From Pectobacterium actinidiae (GTDB lineage Bacteria > Pseudomonadota > Gammaproteobacteria > Enterobacterales > Enterobacteriaceae), in assembly GCF_000803315.1 (NCBI RefSeq), contig NZ_JRMH01000002.1:1-64000 (forward strand): a stretch of 64,000 nucleotides of DNA, read 5' to 3'. Positions 38,867 to 48,875 of this stretch are shown one piece after another; the first letter of the stretch is position 1, and each line of letters opens with the position of its first letter. The position numbers and the translations under genes are program-made. The notes beneath the pieces are model-generated. The model was given only the letters and a program-made list of their open reading frames with translations. It ran no database searches and was not told where the DNA came from.

Positions 38867-39957
38867 AGGGCGATACCGACGCCGTCACCAGCATGCGTCG
38901 TCGTTTAGTGCTGGCCTTGGGCGGCATCTTGCTCGTCTGCCAGATGATTAGCGTATTCTGGCTTTGGCACGAAAGTGAAGAGCAGATTGGCCTGCTGGTT
39001 GATAAATCCCTGAGCGCCAGCGCCCAGAACCGGCAGATCGATCAAGAGATCAATGAGGCGATCGCCTCGCTCAGTATCCCAAGTTTGGTGATGGTCATCC
39101 TGACGTTGCTCATGTGTTTTCAGGCCGTCAGTTGGATCACCCGCCCACTTTCCCGCTTGCAGGAAGAATTACAGGATCGCACCGCTGAAAATCTGGAGCC
39201 GCTGCCACAGCAGAGCGACATTAAAGAAATCGCTGCTGTCACCCATACTATCAACCAGCTTTTTCAGCGCCTGGACGAAACGCTGAAACGCGACAGGCAA
39301 TTTACTGCGGATGTCGCTCATGAATTACGAACCCCGTTAGCCGGAATTCGTCTGCACCTTGAACTACACCAACAGCAACATCAGATTGATTGCAGTTCGC
39401 TTATCAAACGCATTGATAAAATGGTGAAAACGGTGGAACAGCTTTTGCTGCTTGCCCGTGTCGGACAGGAGTTTTCGGCGGGCCACCACCAGCATGTCGC
39501 GTTCCTGCAAGACGTCATTTTTCCCATGCAGGATGAGCTGGCCGAGATGCTGCAAAAACGTCAGCAGACGCTGAAATGGATATTGCCGCCAGACGATATC
39601 ACTCTGCGTGGTGATGCCACGTTACTCCAGTTACTGCTACGCAACCTGGTAGAAAACGCCTATCGCTATAGCCCAGAAGCAAGCCAGATCACCGTGAGCC
39701 TGAACACGCTGCGACATATTGAGCTACAGATTGAGGATGAAGGGCCAGGGATAGACGAAAGCAAGGTCGGTGAATTGAGTAAGGCATTTGTGCGCATGGA
39801 CAGCCGCTATGGCGGTATCGGCCTCGGGCTGAGTATCGTCACGCGCATTGCTCAGTTGCACGATGGGAAATTGTTCCTCAGTAACCGATCACAAGGTTCC
39901 GGCGCGCTCGCTCGCGTGGTGCTCACCGCCCCTGACGACTACCCGGATGAAGCCTGA
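38863..39957 (+). CDS. pmrB: Sensor histidine kinase PmrB (PehS)
   Basis: Inner-membrane sensor kinase for PmrA. Membrane helices at about 13-35 and 71-91 flank a short periplasmic loop of roughly 35 residues containing ESEE (37-40), which fits the ExxE pattern used for ferric iron sensing in Salmonella PmrB. HAMP segment from about 92, phospho-accepting H153 in [13 protein letters not shown] box [10 protein letters not shown], and G boxes DEGPGID and GIGLGLS. 364 residues. Convergent with the serine hydroxymethyltransferase gene; no clear terminator lies in the 70-bp gap. Confidence 0.94.
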   Translation: MKGDTDAVTSMRRRLVLALGGILLVCQMISVFWLWHESEEQIGLLVDKSLSASAQNRQIDQEINEAIASLSIPSLVMVILTLLMCFQAVSWITRPLSRLQEELQDRTAENLEPLPQQSDIKEIAAVTHTINQLFQRLDETLKRDRQFTADVAHELRTPLAGIRLHLELHQQQHQIDCSSLIKRIDKMVKTVEQLLLLARVGQEFSAGHHQHVAFLQDVIFPMQDELAEMLQKRQQTLKWILPPDDITLRGDATLLQLLLRNLVENAYRYSPEASQITVSLNTLRHIELQIEDEGPGIDESKVGELSKAFVRMDSRYGGIGLGLSIVTRIAQLHDGKLFLSNRSQGSGALARVVLTAPDDYPDEA

Positions 39958-40027
39958 AGAACAAAACTAGCGAGTCTACGCCGAATAACACGGGTACGGC
40001 ACATCCCTGTGCGCAAAAAACCTATGT

Positions 40028-41299
40028 CTATTGGTACACGGGATAACGATGGCACAGCGCGATCACCTGCTTACGAACACGATCGCGCATCGCCGTTAAC
40101 TCCTCATTCCCCACCCCCAGCGCATCCAGCACATCACATAGCCACCCCGCCAACTGTTCACACTCCGTCACACCGAAACCGCGCGTCGTCACGGCTGGCG
40201 TACCAATACGCAGACCCGAGGTAACAAAAGGCGAACGTGAGTCGTTAGGCACCGAATTCTTATTTGCCGTGATGTAAGCGTCACTCAGCGCAGCATCGGC
40301 ATCCTTACCGGTATACGGCTTGTCGGACAGGTCGATCAGCAGTAAGTGGTTGTCGGTGCCACCGGAGACAATCTTGTAACCCCGCTGCTGGAGGATACGC
40401 GCCATTGCCCGGGCATTAGCCACCACTTGACGTTGATAAACCGTGAACTCAGGGCGTAATGCTTCCTTGAAGGCTACCGCTTTAGCCGCAATGATATGCA
40501 TCAACGGGCCACCTTGAATGCCGGGGAACACGGCGGAATTGAGCTTTTTGTAAAAATCTTCACTCTGCCCCTTAGCCAAAATAATTCCACCTCGCGGGCC
40601 ACGCAGCGTCTTATGAGTGGTACTGGTCACAACATGTGCGTGAGGGAGCGGGTTCGGGTATTCACCTGCGGCGACTAAACCAGCAACATGCGCCATATCC
40701 ACCCAGAAGATAGCACCGACTTTGTCAGCAATCGTGCGCATCCGCGCCCAGTCCTTGTGACGTGAATAGGCGGAGAACCCGCCTATCAGCATTTTTGGCC
40801 GGGTTTCCAAGGCAATACGTTCCATTTCGTCGTAGTCGATAAGCCCTGTTTCAGGATCAAGCCCATAAGGTACGATCTTGTAGTGGCGACCGGAGAAATT
40901 GGATGGGTTACCGTGGGTCAGATGCCCGCCCTGCGCCAGATTCATCCCCATCACCGTGTCGCCTGGGCTAGTCAATGCCAGAAACACGGCCGCATTGGCC
41001 TGAGCACCGGCATGGGGCTGAACGTTGGCATAATCGCAGTCAAACAGCGCTTTAGCCCGCTCAATAGCCAGATGCTCAGCCACGTCAACATATTCACAGC
41101 CGCTGTAGTAGCGCTTGCCAGGGTAACCTTCGGCATATTTGTTGGTGAACACGGAATTCTGGATCGCCATCACCAGCGGACTGGCGTAATTCTCTGAAGC
41201 GATAAGTTCAATATGGGTTTCCTGACGGTGTTCTTCATACAAGATGGCATCAGCCAACTCAGGGTCAAAATCAGTGAGAGTCAAAGAAGTGTCATACAT
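40028..41299 (-). CDS. Serine hydroxymethyltransferase (second type)
   Basis: PLP enzyme interconverting serine and glycine with tetrahydrofolate. The PLP lysine K230 in [14 protein letters not shown]201 and H204 in [10 protein letters not shown], and the folate-site region [10 protein letters not shown] are all intact. 423 residues against 417 in E. coli GlyA. The location, next to a YggS-like protein and a MocR regulator rather than hmp or csiE, suggests a paralogue of the housekeeping glyA rather than the main copy; whether a second glyA exists elsewhere cannot be seen here. Probably an operon with the YggS-like gene, 33 bp apart. Some paralogues act on other beta-hydroxy amino acids. Confidence 0.92.
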   Translation of the reverse strand: MYDTSLTLTDFDPELADAILYEEHRQETHIELIASENYASPLVMAIQNSVFTNKYAEGYPGKRYYSGCEYVDVAEHLAIERAKALFDCDYANVQPHAGAQANAAVFLALTSPGDTVMGMNLAQGGHLTHGNPSNFSGRHYKIVPYGLDPETGLIDYDEMERIALETRPKMLIGGFSAYSRHKDWARMRTIADKVGAIFWVDMAHVAGLVAAGEYPNPLPHAHVVTSTTHKTLRGPRGGIILAKGQSEDFYKKLNSAVFPGIQGGPLMHIIAAKAVAFKEALRPEFTVYQRQVVANARAMARILQQRGYKIVSGGTDNHLLLIDLSDKPYTGKDADAALSDAYITANKNSVPNDSRSPFVTSGLRIGTPAVTTRGFGVTECEQLAGWLCDVLDALGVGNEELTAMRDRVRKQVIALCHRYPVYQ

Positions 41300-41332
41300 G
41301 GGGGATCATCCTATACGTTGCTCAGGTTTTTT

Positions 41333-42145
41333 TTAAAGATTTGCTTCTGTGCTGGTTTCATCAGGCCAGTAGTAGCTATCCGGCAGAGGACGCGCCCCGA
41401 AGATAGCCTGACCAACGCGTACAACGGTGGCACCTTCCTCAATAGCGATTTCAAAATCGCCGGACATCCCCATGGACAATTCATCCAGCCCCATACCAAC
41501 GGGGGCGTTTTGCTGCAATTTATCGCGTAGGTTACGTAGTCGGATGAAACACTGGCGCACACGTTCAGCCTCGCTGGAGAACAGCGCCAGCGTCATGAGC
41601 CCACGCACACGTAGCGTAGGGAATGCGGGAAGCGCCTGAATAAAAGCGGGGACGTCTTCAGGAGACAGGCCGTACTTACTGGCCTCGCCGGAGGTATTAA
41701 CCTGCACGAAGACATCCAGCGAACGTCCTTCAACGTGTAAGCGGCGATCCAACGCTTCAGCCAGTCGCAGGCTATCCAATGCCTGAAATTCGGTAGCGAA
41801 GCGCGCTACCAGCTTAGCTTTGTTGGTTTGCAGGTGGCTAATGACCGACCACCGTAAGTCGGTTAAGTCCTGCATAGCCTCCCATTTGCGGTATGCCTCC
41901 TGCACCTTGTTCTCGCCCAACATCCGGCAGCCTGCCGTATGAGCCATACGCAGGCGACTTTCCGGTTTAGTTTTACTGACTGGCAGCAATCGTACTGTTG
42001 CAGGATCGCGGCCGACACGGTGACAGGCCGCGGCGATACGCATCTCTACGGCCGCCAGGTTAAGTTGGAAATCCTCAACCGTGGCGGCTTCGGGATAGCG
42101 GCCGTGGCTGTCGTGGCGAGTGGGTGTATCGGAAGGTATCGGCAT
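41333..42145 (-). CDS. YggS-like PLP homeostasis protein
   Basis: Single-domain alanine-racemase-like barrel that binds PLP but has no known catalytic turnover; family members (YggS, PLPBP/PROSC) buffer PLP and affect amino acid balance. The PLP lysine is K58 in LPVSKTKP; SVISHLQTNKAK, VNTSGEASKYGL, MTLALFSS and LSMGMSGDFEIAIEEG are conserved blocks. 270 residues, longer than the usual 234 by a divergent N-terminal extension of about 25 residues. Its operon partner is a PLP enzyme and the divergent neighbour a PLP-binding regulator. The primary yggS is expected elsewhere, so this is probably a paralogue. Confidence 0.88.
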   Translation of the reverse strand: MPIPSDTPTRHDSHGRYPEAATVEDFQLNLAAVEMRIAAACHRVGRDPATVRLLPVSKTKPESRLRMAHTAGCRMLGENKVQEAYRKWEAMQDLTDLRWSVISHLQTNKAKLVARFATEFQALDSLRLAEALDRRLHVEGRSLDVFVQVNTSGEASKYGLSPEDVPAFIQALPAFPTLRVRGLMTLALFSSEAERVRQCFIRLRNLRDKLQQNAPVGMGLDELSMGMSGDFEIAIEEGATVVRVGQAIFGARPLPDSYYWPDETSTEANL

Positions 42146-42248
42146 CAGCTTAACTCCTGATGAAGAGGATGAATGGATTGTGAAACGTATTTATAGATTT
42201 AAAATAGCCGGATGTTCCCCACCATTTTTTTGATGATAGGCAGACCAA

Positions 42249-43745
42249 TTGTTCAAACATGCCCAGCTTGAATCTGTCAAAGCCTGGATTGGCGATCCCG
42301 CACACGGTGCTTTGCCCCTGCACGCCCGTATCCAGCGAGCGATTCGTCAGTTAATCCTCGATGGCATTCTCGACGTAGGAAAACCCTTACCCGCGTCGCG
42401 CGCGTTGGCTGCATCACTCGGGGTTTCGCGTGATACGGTCGAATCAGCTTACAGCCAGCTTCATGCGGAAGGGTTTATTGAGCGCCGAGTTGGCAGCGGC
42501 AGTTTCGTGTCGGAGCGAGCAAAGCGTCTGTCAGGACGTGGCAAAGCCCGGAAAGCAGGAGATAGCAAAGCGGAAGTGCGCCTCAGCCAACGTGGCAGCG
42601 CCATGTTCCAGAATGGCGGTGTACGTGATTTCATCGTACCGCGAGCGTTCGCGCCCGGCGTGCCGGAAACACGTAATTTTCCTCTCCAGACGTGGGAACG
42701 ATTGGAACGGCAGGTGCTAAAAGACTATGGCACTCAAGCACTACTGCACAGCCCACCGCAGGGTATGGAAGCTCTGAGACGCGCTATCGCAGATTATGTC
42801 AATCTCGAACGAGGAGCCCGTGCCACACCTGAACGCGTGTTGGTATTGACCAGCTCCCAGCAAGCATTAACGCTCTGCGCGAATGTGCTGATGGATGCTG
42901 GCGATCGGATCGTCCTTGAAGATCCCGTGTACCACGGCGCACGCAAGGCTTTCGAGGCTGCCGGGCTCGCATGCGTGCCGATACCGTTAGATGCCGATGG
43001 CTTGCAGGTCGATCGCCTGCTTGAAGCAAGCAGCGGACATCATACGCCCGCCAAAGCCGTATTCCTGACACCATCACACCAGTTTCCGACCGGTACGACG
43101 CTGACGCTAGATCGAAGGCTGGCCGTTATCGAATGGGCTAGGCAGCACCAGAGCTGGATTATTGAAGACGACTACGACAGCGAGTTTCACTACGCGGGCA
43201 AACCCACTGCCTGCGTGCAGGGGCTCGACCCCCACGATCGTACGATCTACATCGGCACCTTCACCAAATCACTGTTTCCAGGTCTGCGTATCGGCTACAT
43301 GATACTCCCACCACCGCTGGTTGCTCCGATGACCGTGGGCCGCACACTAATGGATGGGCACAGTGCACCTATTCCACAGCTCACGCTGGCACGTTTTATC
43401 GAAGGTGGCCACTTCGGTGCCCATGTACGCACGATGCGCACCATTTACGCCGAACGTCGCGATGTGCTGGCACGGCTGGTACGCCAGCATCTTACTGACT
43501 TCGTAGAGCCACATGTGCCAACCGGAGGCATGCAGATGCCCTGTGTTTTTATCCGTGACATCCCTGAGCACGACGCGGTGGAATCGGCACGCCGAGCCGG
43601 GATCGATCTGCTGGGGCTGACAGCACTGTATGCGTCGGGCCACCATAAAGCAGGTTTCCTGATGGGATTTGCCGCACACGCCCCGCATGAACTGGAACTT
43701 GCCGTCAAAACCTTAGCAAAAGTGCTGCGCGCGCTGTGTCGCTGA
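42249..43745 (+). CDS. MocR/PdxR-type PLP-dependent transcriptional regulator
   Basis: GntR-family winged helix at about 20-90 (LPASRALAASLGVSRDTVESA) fused to an aminotransferase fold type I domain. The domain keeps the PLP lysine K340 in GTFTKSLFPGLRIGY and D308 in EDDYDSEFHY. Members such as PdxR and GabR sense PLP and amino acids. The likely start is TTG at 42249 with AGG 8 bases upstream; a stop lies just upstream in frame and no ATG or GTG precedes the DNA-binding domain. 498 residues. Divergent from the YggS-SHMT pair across a 103-bp gap, the classic layout for a regulator of its neighbours. Confidence 0.9.
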   Translation: MFKHAQLESVKAWIGDPAHGALPLHARIQRAIRQLILDGILDVGKPLPASRALAASLGVSRDTVESAYSQLHAEGFIERRVGSGSFVSERAKRLSGRGKARKAGDSKAEVRLSQRGSAMFQNGGVRDFIVPRAFAPGVPETRNFPLQTWERLERQVLKDYGTQALLHSPPQGMEALRRAIADYVNLERGARATPERVLVLTSSQQALTLCANVLMDAGDRIVLEDPVYHGARKAFEAAGLACVPIPLDADGLQVDRLLEASSGHHTPAKAVFLTPSHQFPTGTTLTLDRRLAVIEWARQHQSWIIEDDYDSEFHYAGKPTACVQGLDPHDRTIYIGTFTKSLFPGLRIGYMILPPPLVAPMTVGRTLMDGHSAPIPQLTLARFIEGGHFGAHVRTMRTIYAERRDVLARLVRQHLTDFVEPHVPTGGMQMPCVFIRDIPEHDAVESARRAGIDLLGLTALYASGHHKAGFLMGFAAHAPHELELAVKTLAKVLRALCR

Positions 43746-43767
43746 TGAGGATGTATCCTCGCGGAAC

Positions 43768-43796
43768 AAAAAAAACCGCAGGCCAATGCCTGCGGT
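43768..43796 (-). terminator. fkpA terminator
   Basis: ACCGCAGGC/GCCTGCGGT 9-bp perfect stem with a CAAT loop, followed on the minus strand by eight T. It ends fkpA transcription and lies in the convergent gap with the MocR gene. Confidence 0.92.
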
Positions 43797-43818
43797 CATA
43801 TTGCTACTACCGCGATGC

Positions 43819-44637
43819 TTACTTAGCGGCTTTCTCTTCGGCTGCCGGTTTTTCAGCTTTCGCATCATCCGCTGCTTTCAGCTCAGCTTCAGATTTAATG
43901 TCCAGCAGTTCAACGTCAAATACCAGCGTAGAGTTGGCCGGAATGCCTGGCACGCCATTTTCGCCATAGGCCAGTGCCGGTGGGATAGCCAGCTTGATTT
44001 TGCCGCCTTTCTTAACGTGCTTCAGGCCTTCAGTCCAGCCAGGGATCACGCCGTCCAGACGGAAAGAAAGCGGTTCACCGCGTTTGTAGGAGTTGTCGAA
44101 CTCGCTACCGTCAACCAACGTACCTTTGTAGTTAACCACGACGGTATCGCTGTCTTTCGGTGCTTTGCCGCTACCTTCTTTCTCAACCTGATACAGAAGG
44201 CCAGATTCCGTTTTCTTCACGCCTTTTTCTTTGGCGAAAGACTCAAGATACTTGGCGCCTTTGTCCGCGTTATCTTTCGCATCTTGCTTCATCTTGGCTT
44301 CAGCCGCGGCTTTCACTTTACCTTCAAAGCCTTGCAGCGTTTTCTCGATTTCTTCGTCAGTCAGCTTGCTCTTATCAGCAAAGGCATCCTGAACACCAGC
44401 AATCAGCTGTTCCTTATCCAGTTTGATGCCTAATTTTTCTTGCTCTTTCAGAGAGTTATCCATGTAACGCCCTAAAGATGCACCTAACGCATAAGCCGCT
44501 GCCTGCTCATCGTTCTTGAATTTGGCTGCCGCAGTGGTGTCAGATGCCTGCGCTTTGTCTGCCGCCAGAGCCTGGCCTGCATTCAGAGCCAGAGCCATCG
44601 TTGTTGCTAACAGCGTTACTTTAAACAGTGATTTCAT
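43819..44637 (-). CDS. fkpA: Periplasmic FKBP-type peptidyl-prolyl isomerase FkpA
   Basis: Periplasmic chaperone and proline isomerase. Start set at MKSLFKVTLLATTMALALNA (44637), which gives a normal Sec signal peptide cleaved at ALA-ADK near residue 26. The helical dimerisation domain covers about 27-140 and the C-terminal FKBP domain has DTVVVNYKGTLVDGSEFDNS and VIPGWTEGLKHVKKGG. The tail is an Ala/Lys/Glu-rich stretch. 272 residues. Such chaperones assist folding of exported enzymes. Divergent from slyX. Confidence 0.95.
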   Translation of the reverse strand: MKSLFKVTLLATTMALALNAGQALAADKAQASDTTAAAKFKNDEQAAAYALGASLGRYMDNSLKEQEKLGIKLDKEQLIAGVQDAFADKSKLTDEEIEKTLQGFEGKVKAAAEAKMKQDAKDNADKGAKYLESFAKEKGVKKTESGLLYQVEKEGSGKAPKDSDTVVVNYKGTLVDGSEFDNSYKRGEPLSFRLDGVIPGWTEGLKHVKKGGKIKLAIPPALAYGENGVPGIPANSTLVFDVELLDIKSEAELKAADDAKAEKPAAEEKAAK

Positions 44638-44919
44638 CCATTTCTCCAGCATCTGGAGCGACACGCTCCAGCCATCATTAAAATACATTCGCGCCTACTA
44701 TAACTGTGCGGACGAAGACAACACAACGACGCACTCGACAATCCTTTGATAAAAAACGTCAGGAAGCTTTTCCAACATCATTTGTGTCGTCCTAAGGCCC
44801 TCAGGCAACGATATGCCCTATTCCAGATAGTGCATTGCGCCCTACTGCGACCGTTTTTACTACCAGAAGTTTCCGCTTTCTGACAAACTCGCGGGTAACA
44901 AGAAGTAAGGGGAATACCG
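44638..44919. other. fkpA-slyX intergenic region
   Basis: 282 bp between the divergent starts of fkpA and slyX. It must hold both promoters. AGTAAGGGG lies 8-10 bases before the slyX ATG. No further gene or clear operator was found. Confidence 0.6.
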
Positions 44920-45138
44920 ATGTCACCATCAGCACTTGAAGAACGGCTCGAACAGTTGGAAAGCCGACAGGCCTTTCAGGAATTAACCATAGAAGAACTT
45001 AACCAAACGATTATTCAACACGAGCGGGAAATTAGCCGCCTGCGTGAACATGTCCGTCTACTCACCGACAGGCTACGCAGCCAGCAAACCTCACTCGTTG
45101 CTCCCCAATCGGAAGAAACGCCACCGCCGCACTACTAA
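44920..45138 (+). CDS. slyX: SlyX family coiled-coil protein
   Basis: 72-residue protein predicted to be almost wholly a coiled coil ([20 protein letters not shown] onward) with a short proline-rich end PPPHY, the standard SlyX form and length. Function unestablished. It lies next to slyD, on the opposite strand, as in E. coli, and shares a bidirectional terminator with it. Confidence 0.93.
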   Translation: MSPSALEERLEQLESRQAFQELTIEELNQTIIQHEREISRLREHVRLLTDRLRSQQTSLVAPQSEETPPPHY

Positions 45139-45180
45139 GATCTGCGCCCCGTTATATCGGCGACCATACAGGCCAGATAT

Positions 45181-45220
45181 AAAAAAACCTCAGGTGATAA
45201 TTATCAACCTGAGGTTTTTT
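45181..45220. terminator. Bidirectional slyX/slyD terminator
   Basis: ACCTCAGGT/ACCTGAGGT stem (45187-45195 and 45207-45215) flanked by an A-run and a T-run, located between the convergent ends of slyX and slyD, thus working in both directions. Confidence 0.92.
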
Positions 45221-45235
45221 ATGCGCTACGACTAA

Positions 45236-45820
45236 TTAGTGGCAGCCGCATCCACCGTTGCCGCCGCAGCCGCCTTTACCGTGCTGGTGGCCGTGATCGT
45301 GGTCGTGATCATGGCCATGACCGCCACAGCAGCCGTCGCCGTGTTCATGATCGTGTTCGCCGTGAACGTGACCGTGCGCCAGCTCTTCTTCCGTCGCTTC
45401 GCGGATAGCAACAACTTCAACGTTGAAGCTCAGGTTTTGACCTGCCAGCATGTGGTTGCCGTCGACAACAACGTGGTCGTCTTCAACTTCGGTGATTTCA
45501 ACTGGCACTGGACCCTGATCGGTTTCAGCCAGGAAACGCATACCAACCTGCAACTCGTCAACGCCCATAAAGACATCTTTCGGTACGCGCTGAACCAGAT
45601 TTTCATCATAGTTGCCGTAAGCGTCGCTGGAACCAATGTTCACATCAAACTTCGCGCCAGCTTCACGGCCTTCCAATGCTTTTTCCAAACCAGAAATCAG
45701 GGAACCGTGACCATGCAGATAGTCCAACGGCGCGCTCACCGGAGACTCATCAACCAACACACCGTCTTCTGTACGTACCTGATAGGCCAGGCTGACCACC
45801 AGATCTTTTGCTACTTTCAT
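45236..45820 (-). CDS. slyD: SlyD peptidyl-prolyl isomerase and metallochaperone
   Basis: Cytosolic FKBP-type isomerase with chaperone IF domain, and nickel donor for hydrogenase maturation in E. coli. FKBP and IF segments include SAPLDYLHGHGSLISGLEKA and VVDGNHMLAGQNLSFNVEVV. The C-terminal tail from about residue 148 is very rich in His, Cys and Gly (GHGHDHDHDHGHQHG, CCGG, CGCH), the metal-binding tail of SlyD. 194 residues against 196 in E. coli. Confidence 0.96.
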   Translation of the reverse strand: MKVAKDLVVSLAYQVRTEDGVLVDESPVSAPLDYLHGHGSLISGLEKALEGREAGAKFDVNIGSSDAYGNYDENLVQRVPKDVFMGVDELQVGMRFLAETDQGPVPVEITEVEDDHVVVDGNHMLAGQNLSFNVEVVAIREATEEELAHGHVHGEHDHEHGDGCCGGHGHDHDHDHGHQHGKGGCGGNGGCGCH

Positions 45821-45940
45821 GATATCTCCTACCGTTGGAAATCAAACTGGCGCAAATTGTAGCTGAAAAATGTCCCTATGTACCGTCTGGAATCAAAAAA
45901 CGTCAACGGTTGGCGACAATGCCATCACGACACTCATCCC

Positions 45941-46135
45941 TCATTCTGGCCGGAAGATCCCGATAATCTCGTTAGCCTGTGGGGCGGGTGCCGTCGTAGG
46001 CTCATCAGCCTGACTCTGGCGATATCCGCACTTCACGCACACCACCACCTCGACGTCATCCTCTCGTCCAACCGCCAGCGTGTCCTGAGCCTGACACGTC
46101 GGGCACACGGCTCCTGCAATAAAGCGTTTACGCAT
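45941..46135 (-). CDS. yheV: YheV family zinc-ribbon protein
   Basis: 64-residue protein with two CxxC pairs, CPTCQAQD and CVKCGYRQ, forming one zinc ribbon (DUF2387). Starts MRKRFIAGAVCPTCQAQDTL. No function is known. It sits between slyD and kefB as in E. coli, where it is the end of the kefG-kefB-yheV set; here a repeat element separates it from kefB. Confidence 0.92.
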   Translation of the reverse strand: MRKRFIAGAVCPTCQAQDTLAVGREDDVEVVVCVKCGYRQSQADEPTTAPAPQANEIIGIFRPE

Positions 46136-46181
46136 GATAACTCCAATTCATCGCCGTTCTAAAACCTAGAACCTGGAATCT

Positions 46182-46386
46182 AGAACCTATTCTACTAGGC
46201 GTTATTGGCGCAGACAGTTTGGACTCGGACAGCGCGCAGAAACCGGAGCGTACACGTAGTACGTGAGGATTTATTCGCTTCGCTCACCCTACGGGCCGCC
46301 CCAAGAGGCGTTCAAACGCAATTGCGTTTGTGCGAGCACTGCCCAGGTTCAAAATGGCAAGTAAAATAGCCTAGAGAATAGGTTCT
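46182..46386. repeat. ERIC-like MITE with terminal inverted repeats
   Basis: A 205-bp element bounded by near-perfect terminal inverted repeats: agaacctattctactaggc at 46182-46200 and its complement with one base missing at 46369-46386. The core near 46243-46272 (GGAGCGTACACGTAGTACGTGA) resembles the remembered ERIC core GGAGCTTACATAAGTAAGTGA. A further segment of about 65 bp with its own palindromes (cgcaattgcg) makes it longer than the standard ERIC of about 127 bp. The right end abuts the kefB TAA. A 9-bp direct repeat ctagaacct flanks the left end (46166-46174 and 46180-46188). It has no coding potential. Confidence 0.75.
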
Positions 46387-48197
46387 TACTCGTCATCTTC
46401 ATCCCACACACTCGGCCGACGACGCTCGCGCAGCATTTCCCGCTGGAAAATATCTTCCAGCTCACGGCGTGCCTCTTTAACACGGGATATTTGCGCGACA
46501 TCACCCGTCAGTTGCGGCATCAGCTCACGCAGCATGCGCATATCCAGACGGCGGAAATGCTGTTGCGCACGCATCGCCTGATGTGGGTGCATGCCCACCG
46601 TCACCAGCGTTTTCCGCCCTAGCTCCAGTGCACTGGAAAAGGTTTCACGCGAGAAATGCCTTACGCCTGTTTGTAACAGCTCATGGGCTTCAACACGCCC
46701 GCGTGCCCGTGCCAGAATCTCCAGATTTGGGAAATGTTGCTGGCAGAGATGCACAATCTCCATCGTATCTTCTGGCGCATTACAGGTGATCACAATGGAA
46801 CGTGCTTTATCCGCGCCCGCCGAGCGCAGCAGTTCCAGCTCCGTGGCATCACCATAATAAACCTTATAACCATAGCTGCGCATTAGGCTCACGGCGCTGA
46901 TGTCACGCTCCAGAACAGTAATCCGCATTTTGTTCGCCATTAATAAGCGGCCAATCACCTGCCCGAAACGCCCGAAGCCCACCACGATCACCTGCGGCTC
47001 ATCATCCTCGACATACGGTTTCTCATCCGGCACATCCTGCACGTTATAACGACGCACCAGAATGCGGTCGATCAGCTGCATCAGCAGCGGCGTCGTCATC
47101 ATTGATAACGTCACCGTCACCAGCAACAGCGGCAGTTGCTCACCTTTCAATACATTGAATGACGCCGCAGCGGAAAACAGGACGAAAGCGAACTCGCCGC
47201 CTTGACTCAGCACCCCGGCAAACTGCAAGCGCTCGGAGCGGCGCATACGATTAATTCGCGCAAGGAAATACAGTACAGCCGCTTTCACGGCCACCAGCAC
47301 CAGCACCGCAACCATAATCTTCACGATGTGGGTGTAGAGGATCCCGAGATTCAGCGCCATTCCTACAGAGATAAAGAACAGGCCAAGCAGCAAGCCTTTG
47401 AACGGCTCAATAGCGATTTCCAGTTCATGCCGATATTCGCTTTCCGCCAGCAGAATACCGGCGATAAAGGTGCCTAACGCCATAGAAAGCCCTAAGGCTT
47501 CCATAAACAGCGCAGAACCGAGCACCAGCAACAGCGCGGCAGCGGTGAACACCTCGCGCACACCGGATGCCGCAATAAAACGGAACAGCGGACGCACCAG
47601 ATAGCGGCCGCCGATTAACATGCCGAGAAACGCGGCAACCTTAAGACCAATCCGTTCCCAATCGCCAAAATCGCCCTGTACTCCCGCTAAAATCGGAATC
47701 AGCGCCAGCGCGGGGATAACCGCCAAATCCTGAAACAGCAAAACGGAGAAACCTAATTGCCCCGATTCATTGCGGTTCATGCCCTTTTCGCGCATCAGTT
47801 GCAGCGCCATCGCCGTTGACGACATCGCCAGCCCCACACCACCAATCAGCGCGGACTGCCACGAGAAATCTGTCAGATACAAGGCTCCGCCTAAAATCAG
47901 CGCACTCAGGCCGACCTGCGCGGCTCCTACGCCAAAGATCGAGCGGCGCAGTGTCCAGAGCTTGGAGGGATTCAACTCCAGACCGATGATGAACATCAGG
48001 AAAACGACACCCAGCTCCGAGAAATGCAGGATGGCTTCCACATCACGGATAAAGCCAAGCCCCCAGGGGCCAATGGCGATCCCTGCGATCAAATAGCCCA
48101 GTACGGCACCAATGCCTAATCGGGCCGCAATCGGTACGGCTACGACCGCCACAAACAAAAACAAGACTCCGGCGGTCAGTAGCGCGGAACTCTCCAT
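46386..48197 (-). CDS. kefB: Glutathione-regulated potassium efflux system KefB
   Basis: K+/H+ antiporter of the CPA2 family gated by glutathione adducts, acidifying the cytoplasm to protect against electrophiles. About 12 membrane helices lie in residues 5-385, with the [18 protein letters not shown] and [12 protein letters not shown] segments conserved. The C-terminal RCK domain starts near residue 400 ([17 protein letters not shown]) and binds nucleotide and glutathione. 603 residues against 601 in E. coli. One bp after kefG, its activator. Confidence 0.96.
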   Translation of the reverse strand: MESSALLTAGVLFLFVAVVAVPIAARLGIGAVLGYLIAGIAIGPWGLGFIRDVEAILHFSELGVVFLMFIIGLELNPSKLWTLRRSIFGVGAAQVGLSALILGGALYLTDFSWQSALIGGVGLAMSSTAMALQLMREKGMNRNESGQLGFSVLLFQDLAVIPALALIPILAGVQGDFGDWERIGLKVAAFLGMLIGGRYLVRPLFRFIAASGVREVFTAAALLLVLGSALFMEALGLSMALGTFIAGILLAESEYRHELEIAIEPFKGLLLGLFFISVGMALNLGILYTHIVKIMVAVLVLVAVKAAVLYFLARINRMRRSERLQFAGVLSQGGEFAFVLFSAAASFNVLKGEQLPLLLVTVTLSMMTTPLLMQLIDRILVRRYNVQDVPDEKPYVEDDEPQVIVVGFGRFGQVIGRLLMANKMRITVLERDISAVSLMRSYGYKVYYGDATELELLRSAGADKARSIVITCNAPEDTMEIVHLCQQHFPNLEILARARGRVEAHELLQTGVRHFSRETFSSALELGRKTLVTVGMHPHQAMRAQQHFRRLDMRMLRELMPQLTGDVAQISRVKEARRELEDIFQREMLRERRRPSVWDEDDE

Positions 48198-48198
48198 A

Positions 48199-48753
48199 TT
48201 AGCGTTCCTCTTCAGGTAAAGGGGAGGCTAGCCATTCACCGTAAGCTTTGGCTTGACTCGACAACACATCGGGCTGCAAACGGCGCGCCCAGTAAATAAT
48301 CATAGGGTGCATCCAATGCATCCGGCACATTGCCGCTGTCAACTCAAACGGACGTAGCAAGTCGTCCATCGGGTAACGATTGTTTCCATCAGGATGATAG
48401 GCATCTTCCGGCTCACCGGTCGTAATCACCGAGCGCCAGTATTTCCCCGCCAGCGCATTACCGCCGATCCCATTGGCAAAACCACGGGATAGCACCCTAT
48501 CGAGCCACTCTTTCAGCAACGCCGGACAGCTATAGGTATAAAAAGGATGTTGGAAAACAATGACCTGATGCTCACGCAGCAGCTGTTGTTCGTGATGAAT
48601 ATCGATAAAAAAATCAGGATAGTGTGCGTAAAGATCGTGCACAGTTACATTCGCCAACTGCTGAGCCGGTTGCAATAAGATCCGGTTCGCTACCGAGTCC
48701 TGTGGTTCAGGATGGGCATACAGCAGCAAAATCTTCGGTGGCTGCGACATCAT
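48199..48753 (-). CDS. kefG: KefB ancillary flavoprotein KefG
   Basis: Quinone-oxidoreductase-like flavodoxin-fold subunit needed for full KefB activity. Conserved [36 protein letters not shown] and [11 protein letters not shown] blocks. The start MMSQPPK at 48753 gives 184 residues, the E. coli length; the frame is open seven more codons. It lies directly before kefB and divergent from yheS. Confidence 0.94.
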   Translation of the reverse strand: MMSQPPKILLLYAHPEPQDSVANRILLQPAQQLANVTVHDLYAHYPDFFIDIHHEQQLLREHQVIVFQHPFYTYSCPALLKEWLDRVLSRGFANGIGGNALAGKYWRSVITTGEPEDAYHPDGNNRYPMDDLLRPFELTAAMCRMHWMHPMIIYWARRLQPDVLSSQAKAYGEWLASPLPEEER

Positions 48754-48875
48754 TCCCCTCCAAAGCGTCGTCATAATAATCGTTTTCCGTTACCATGCAG
48801 CGCAACGACTAAAAACAGGACACCGCGTGTCCTGAGATGTCCATAATTTAACATACTCTGAACAGACGGCGCTTT

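Noticed and set aside
45239..45862. 207-residue plus-strand frame opposite slyD
   Set aside because: Antisense of the His/Gly-rich slyD tail, giving a spurious Val/Ala-rich stretch that looks membranous.
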